Origin: Candidatus Aalborgicola defluviihabitans
GTDB taxonomy: Bacteria; Pseudomonadota; Gammaproteobacteria; Burkholderiales; Burkholderiaceae_C
Length of the DNA stretch: 64,000 nucleotides
Direction of reading: 5' to 3'
Assembly (NCBI GenBank): GCA_016705575.1
Contig: JADIXX010000001.1
Coordinates: 744,001 to 808,000, forward strand
The notes beneath the pieces were generated by a model that saw nothing but the letters and a program-made list of their open reading frames with translations, was not told the origin of the DNA and ran no database searches. Every line of letters starts with the position of its first letter. Positions within the stretch are counted from its first letter, which is position 1. Shown piece after piece: positions 60,338 through 64,000 of this stretch. Position numbers and translations under genes: made by a program.

Positions 60338-61783
60338 TCAAGCGCGGTCTGGGGCGATGGATTCGGCGTAATCGTACAGGGCGCCCAAAATCGCCTCGCC
60401 GCGTTCGTCCACGGTCTCGGACAGGTGGTCGATGGCCTCAAACAACTGTTCCACCGTGCGGGCACCACCGGCACCCTCAAACAGGCGCTCGGCGCGGTGC
60501 GCCTCCCATTGGGCGGCTTCTTTGCCGGTGAGCCCATCGGGGAAGTTGCGAGCCCGGTAGCGAAACAGCAGCTCTGGCAGGCGCGGGTCGTCAAACGCGG
60601 GGTGGGCATGTGCCAGTTGCGCGGGCAGCAAGGTGCGCAGTTCGTTCAAACGGCGCCGGTCGCTGTTGCCGATAAAGCCGCCGTACAGGTCTTCGTCCAC
60701 ATCGGGCGCGGGCGCTTGAGGGCGATCAAACACCTCGGGCCAGATGCCACTCATGTCGGGCAGGTCACGCGCCTGCACTGCGCGCTGTAGTTGGGCGGGC
60801 AAGTCCATGCCCCAGCGCGCAGTCACTGCGCTTGAGAGCACCTTGAGGTTGCAGCCCACCATGGGCGACTTGTTAAGGTGAATGGATTTGATGGGCAGCC
60901 GCGCCACGCCCTCGGGCAGATCGGCCGTCTTGCTGAACAGGCGCGTGCGGATGGTATCGGCCTTGAGCGTGGCCAGTTCAGCAGGGTCAAACGCCAGGTC
61001 CCAGGCGATCAGCTCGTTCTTGTTGTGCGGGTGCATGGCCAGCGGCCACATCAAGGCCAGGCAGCCGCGCTCCACGCCAAACATGCCCGACACGTGCCAG
61101 AACGGCTTGGCGTGGTGCAAAGTGGCGGGTAAACCCAGCTCGAACGCCACCTGGTCCTTCTTGTGCAAGCCCAGGCAGTAGTCAAACAGGCGTGGTTGCG
61201 CGGTGCGAATCAAGCGCGCCAGGGCAATGGTGGCGCGCACGTCGCTCAGGGCATCGTGGGCGGCTTCGTGTACCAGGCCATTGGCGGCGGTCAGGTCAGT
61301 GAGCTTGAAGCTGGCACCACCCTCGGGCCGTGTGGGCCACTGAATGCCCTCTGGGCGCAAGGCGTAGGCAGTGCGCACCACGTCGAGCAAATCCCAACGG
61401 CCACATTCGTTTTGCCACTCGCGGGCATAAGGGTCTATCAGGTTGCGCCAAAACATAAAGCGCGTGACCTCATCGTCAAAGCGAATGGAGTTGTAGCCCA
61501 CACCAATGGTGCCGGGCAGGGCAAAAGCCTGCTCAATGGTGGCGGCAAATTGGTATTCAGGCACGCCCTGCTCCAGACACTGCTGCGGCGTGATGCCGGT
61601 GATCAGGCAGGCCTCTGGGTCCGGCAAAAAATCGGGCGCGGGCTGGCAATACAGCATGAGGGGCTCGCCCAGTTCGTTCAGCTCGGCATCGGTGCGGATG
61701 GCTGCAAACTGCGCCGGGCGGTCGCGCCGGGGGGTGGCACCAAAAGTTTCGTAGTCGTGCCAGAGAAAGGTGTGGCTGTCCAT
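60338..61783 (-). CDS. sbcB: exodeoxyribonuclease I
   Basis: The 481-residue 3'-5' exonuclease has the DEDD motifs: LWHDYETFGATP at the N-terminus, VGYNSIRFDDEV, and HDALSDVRATI. The SH3-like and C-terminal helical domains are present. I chose ATG 61783, the standard family start. It is divergent from cdd. Confidence 0.93.
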   Translation of the reverse strand: MDSHTFLWHDYETFGATPRRDRPAQFAAIRTDAELNELGEPLMLYCQPAPDFLPDPEACLITGITPQQCLEQGVPEYQFAATIEQAFALPGTIGVGYNSIRFDDEVTRFMFWRNLIDPYAREWQNECGRWDLLDVVRTAYALRPEGIQWPTRPEGGASFKLTDLTAANGLVHEAAHDALSDVRATIALARLIRTAQPRLFDYCLGLHKKDQVAFELGLPATLHHAKPFWHVSGMFGVERGCLALMWPLAMHPHNKNELIAWDLAFDPAELATLKADTIRTRLFSKTADLPEGVARLPIKSIHLNKSPMVGCNLKVLSSAVTARWGMDLPAQLQRAVQARDLPDMSGIWPEVFDRPQAPAPDVDEDLYGGFIGNSDRRRLNELRTLLPAQLAHAHPAFDDPRLPELLFRYRARNFPDGLTGKEAAQWEAHRAERLFEGAGGARTVEQLFEAIDHLSETVDERGEAILGALYDYAESIAPDRA

Positions 61784-61849
61784 GGGCTTTACCGTGTGTG
61801 ACGACACTACACTATTGCACAGCCCTGACATCCCTCGCAAAAACACGCC

Positions 61850-62287
61850 ATGGACCCACTAGCCCCCGCCCTGCTGGAACGCTTGCGCATCGCATCGCAA
61901 GCCGCCCGCACCCACGCCCACGTGCCCTACTCCCACTACGCCGTGGGCGCTGCCGTGTTGGACGACCAAGGCGCAATACACGCCGGCTGCAATGTGGAAA
62001 ACGCCGCCTACCCGCAGGGTTGGTGCGCCGAGGCCACCGCGCTGGGCGCCATGCTGATGGCCGGCGGCCAGCGTGCACTGGCGGTGCTGGTCACCGGGCC
62101 GGGGCCAGACGTGATTACGCCCTGTGGCGGCTGCCGGCAAAAGCTGCGCGAGTTTGGCGATGATGATCTGCTGATCATTGCCGCCGACCCCACCGGCATC
62201 CGCCAGACCTGGACCTTGGGGCAGTTGCTGCCCGCCAGCTTTGGCCCGGGCCACCTGGCCCACAGCGCCAGCCACCCCAAGGGCTGA
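61850..62287 (+). CDS. cdd: cytidine deaminase
   Basis: The 145-residue homotetramer-type enzyme has the zinc motif GCNVENAAYPQGWCAEATA (His is replaced by Cys as usual) and PCGGCRQKL. It deaminates cytidine and deoxycytidine. It ends 4 bases before the phosphorylase gene. Confidence 0.95.
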   Translation: MDPLAPALLERLRIASQAARTHAHVPYSHYAVGAAVLDDQGAIHAGCNVENAAYPQGWCAEATALGAMLMAGGQRALAVLVTGPGPDVITPCGGCRQKLREFGDDDLLIIAADPTGIRQTWTLGQLLPASFGPGHLAHSASHPKG

Positions 62288-62291
62288 CCCC

Positions 62292-63137
62292 ATGCAGAGC
62301 CCCACCGCGATGGCCGCCGTTGCCGAAACCACGCAGTGCTTACAGGCCCGCTTTGGGCCAGCGCCTGCGGTGGCGGTGATCCTTGGCTCAGGCTGGGGCG
62401 GCGTCGTGGACCATTTGCAGGATGCGCAACAACTCCCGTATACCGAGCTACCGGCCTTCGAGCCCACGGGAGTCGAAGGCCACATGGGAGCCGTCGTCAT
62501 AGGCCGCCTTGGGCTGTGGCGCGTGGCCCTGCTGGCCGGGCGACGCCACACCTACGAGAACAACGATTGCACCGGCATGGCGGGTGCCATTCGCAGCCTC
62601 AAGGCCTGGGGCGTGCAGGTGTTGGTGCAGACCAATGCAGCCGGCAGCCTGCGCACCCACATGCCCCCTGGCAGCCTGATGCTGATTGCCGACCACATCA
62701 ACGCCCCGCAGTGCTCCCCCTTGGTGGGCGAGCCCGGCAACGCCCGCTTTGTAGACATGAGCGCCGCCTACAACCCCGCCCTGCGTGCCCACGCCCGCAC
62801 ATTGGCGCAAACGCGCGGCACGCCCCTGCCAGAGGGCACCTACCTGTGGGCGCTGGGACCACAGTTTGAGACCCCTGCCGAAATCCGCATGTTTGCCGCG
62901 TGGGGGGCTGACGCCGTGGGCATGAGCACGGTGCCCGAGACCATACTGGCGCGCCACGCCGGCTTGCGCGTGCTGGGGCTGTCGCTCATCACCAACATGG
63001 CGGCTGGCTTGTCGCACGAGCCGCTCACCCATGCCGCCACGCTGGCGCAGGCGCAAGCCGCCGGTGACACTGCGGCGGGTTTCTTGGCTGCATTGCTGCA
63101 GAGTCTGGATGAGGGCACACTCGCGTCCATGCCATGA
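62292..63137 (+). CDS. punA: purine-nucleoside phosphorylase
   Basis: The 281-residue enzyme splits purine nucleosides with phosphate. It has VILGSGWGGV, then GRRHTYENND, and TNAAGSL and MSTVPETILARHAGLRVLGLSLITN. The trimeric PNP-II layout fits. I chose ATG 62292. A repeat copy lies just behind. Confidence 0.92.
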   Translation: MQSPTAMAAVAETTQCLQARFGPAPAVAVILGSGWGGVVDHLQDAQQLPYTELPAFEPTGVEGHMGAVVIGRLGLWRVALLAGRRHTYENNDCTGMAGAIRSLKAWGVQVLVQTNAAGSLRTHMPPGSLMLIADHINAPQCSPLVGEPGNARFVDMSAAYNPALRAHARTLAQTRGTPLPEGTYLWALGPQFETPAEIRMFAAWGADAVGMSTVPETILARHAGLRVLGLSLITNMAAGLSHEPLTHAATLAQAQAAGDTAAGFLAALLQSLDEGTLASMP

Positions 63138-63140
63138 CGC

Positions 63141-63199
63141 TCCTACTTTGATAGTGGCTTACGTATATTTCACGAGGGCTATAGCCCGATTTAACCAAT
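63141..63199 (+). repeat. dispersed repeat copy 7
   Basis: It reads TTGATAGTGGCTTACGTATA then TTTCACGAGGGCTATAGCCC, between punA and deoC. Confidence 0.8.
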
Positions 63200-63206
63200 A
63201 GAAATC

Positions 63207-63983
63207 ATGCTACGCAGCCTGTCCACCCCCCAAGCCGCACAACGGGCGCTCAACTGCCTGGACCTGACCAGCCTCAACGCGGGTGACACCAGCGCCGACA
63301 TCGCAGCCCTGTGCCAGCGCGCCCAAACGCGTTTTGGCCCGGTCGCCGCCGTGTGCGTCTGGCCGCGCTTTGTGGCGCAGGCCCGCGCGGCGTTGCCCAG
63401 CACGATCAAGGTGGCGGCGGTAGCCAACTTTCCGGCTGGCGCGCTGGATATTGCCCTGGCGCTGACCGATATAAGAGACATCCTCAGCGCCGGCGGTGAT
63501 GAAGTGGATGTGGTGCTGCCCTACCACGCGCTGATGCGCGGTCAGAGCATTCCCTGCGCCGACTTTCTGGCCCAGGTGCGTGCTGCCTGCGGCCCGGCCA
63601 CGCTCAAGGTCATCATCGAAAGCGGCGAGCTGGCCACGCCCGAGCTGATTGCCCTGGCAACCCGGCTGGCGCTGGACGCTGGTGCCGATTTTGTGAAAAC
63701 CAGCACCGGCAAAACCAAGGTGTCGGCCACGCCCGCAGCGGCAGACGTGATGCTGCGCACCATCGCCGCCCACCCCAGGGGCGCCACAGCGGGCTTCAAG
63801 GCATCAGGAGGCATCCGCACCGTGCAGGATGCCCTGCCCTATCTGGAACTGGTAGCCGCCACCTTGGGCGCAGATGCCCTGACGCCACAACGCCTTCGCT
63901 TTGGCGCCAGCGGCTTGCTCAATGACATTGAGGCGGTGCTTTCGGGCGCTACGCCCATCGTTGACTCCGAAACCATTTACTGA
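63207..63983 (+). CDS. deoC: deoxyribose-phosphate aldolase
   Basis: The 258-residue class I aldolase splits deoxyribose-5-phosphate. It has DEVDVVLPYHALMRG, VIIESGEL, and the Schiff-base region DFVKTSTGKTKV and GFKASGGIRTVQDA. ATG 63207 follows the repeat; the ribosome site is weak. The gene is complete and ends 17 bases before the window end. Confidence 0.94.
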   Translation: MLRSLSTPQAAQRALNCLDLTSLNAGDTSADIAALCQRAQTRFGPVAAVCVWPRFVAQARAALPSTIKVAAVANFPAGALDIALALTDIRDILSAGGDEVDVVLPYHALMRGQSIPCADFLAQVRAACGPATLKVIIESGELATPELIALATRLALDAGADFVKTSTGKTKVSATPAAADVMLRTIAAHPRGATAGFKASGGIRTVQDALPYLELVAATLGADALTPQRLRFGASGLLNDIEAVLSGATPIVDSETIY

Positions 63984-64000
63984 ATCGCGCCCATGCTCCC

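Noticed and set aside
1..64000. CRISPR array or rRNA genes
   Set aside because: No regularly spaced direct repeats of CRISPR type and no rRNA sequence were seen.

Overview
The window looks like chromosome from a betaproteobacterium of the order Burkholderiales, most likely a Comamonadaceae member close to Rhodoferax or Polaromonas. The basis is the sequence character of the housekeeping proteins (TolB/Pal/CpoB, Rng, RlmH, RsfS, HemF, PurD, SbcB), the generally high GC, ATGA-coupled operons, and a short dispersed repeat seen seven times here. The genus call is inference; no 16S rRNA gene is present.

Positions 1-18,430 are accessory DNA ending beside two tandem tRNA-Lys genes (18,444-18,610, minus strand), a common island boundary. 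The left part carries integrative-element cargo: a partial DUF3987 protein, two unnamed island proteins and a zinc-ribbon protein. Next come two unknown minus-strand genes opposite an XRE regulator with two TCCC-N8-GGGA operator-like sites, then a HEPN protein. From 5.4 to 17.4 kb lies an expanded type I restriction-modification locus: hsdM, hsdS, fic1, a cyclase-like gene, an EVE/NucS-like nuclease gene, fic2, hsdR and a M48/YgjP-type peptidase gene. The accessory block contains two scars of earlier hsdS/hsdR genes. A 60-bp dispersed repeat lies in inverted orientation on each side of the hsdS-to-nuclease segment.

Positions 18.4-28 kb hold envelope genes: tcdA, cpoB, pal and tolB (without tolQRA), two glycosyltransferases, an O-antigen ligase, an MsbA-like exporter and a lipoprotein-type aminopeptidase. 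Positions 28-41.4 kb form a heavy-metal (probably copper) resistance cluster. It has a P1B ATPase, small periplasmic and membrane proteins (SHOCT, DUF302, Met-rich, DUF411), an RND tripartite efflux operon and a divergent CusRS-type two-component system.

Positions 41.4-50.3 kb are core metabolism and ribosome maturation on the minus strand: glycosyltransferase, deacetylase, rng (with an apparent frameshift), maf, rlmH, rsfS, nadD, hemF, purD and yebC. A HerA-like ATPase gene follows on the plus strand. Between it and upp lies a second accessory pocket (51.9-56.6 kb): a flavin-reductase gene fragment, a large nuclease-STAND-SEC-C protein, a small broken ORF and a GIY-YIG-like protein. The window closes with nucleoside-salvage genes (upp, codA, cdd, punA, deoC) plus sbcB, a slyD-like gene and a serine hydrolase.

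The best candidates for undescribed systems are (a) the 942-residue Cap4-like nuclease/STAND/SEC-C protein at 52.4-55.3 kb and (b) the cyclase-like plus EVE/NucS-like nuclease pair at 10.2-12.0 kb nested inside the type I locus. All functional statements rest on motifs read by eye; no database search was possible.
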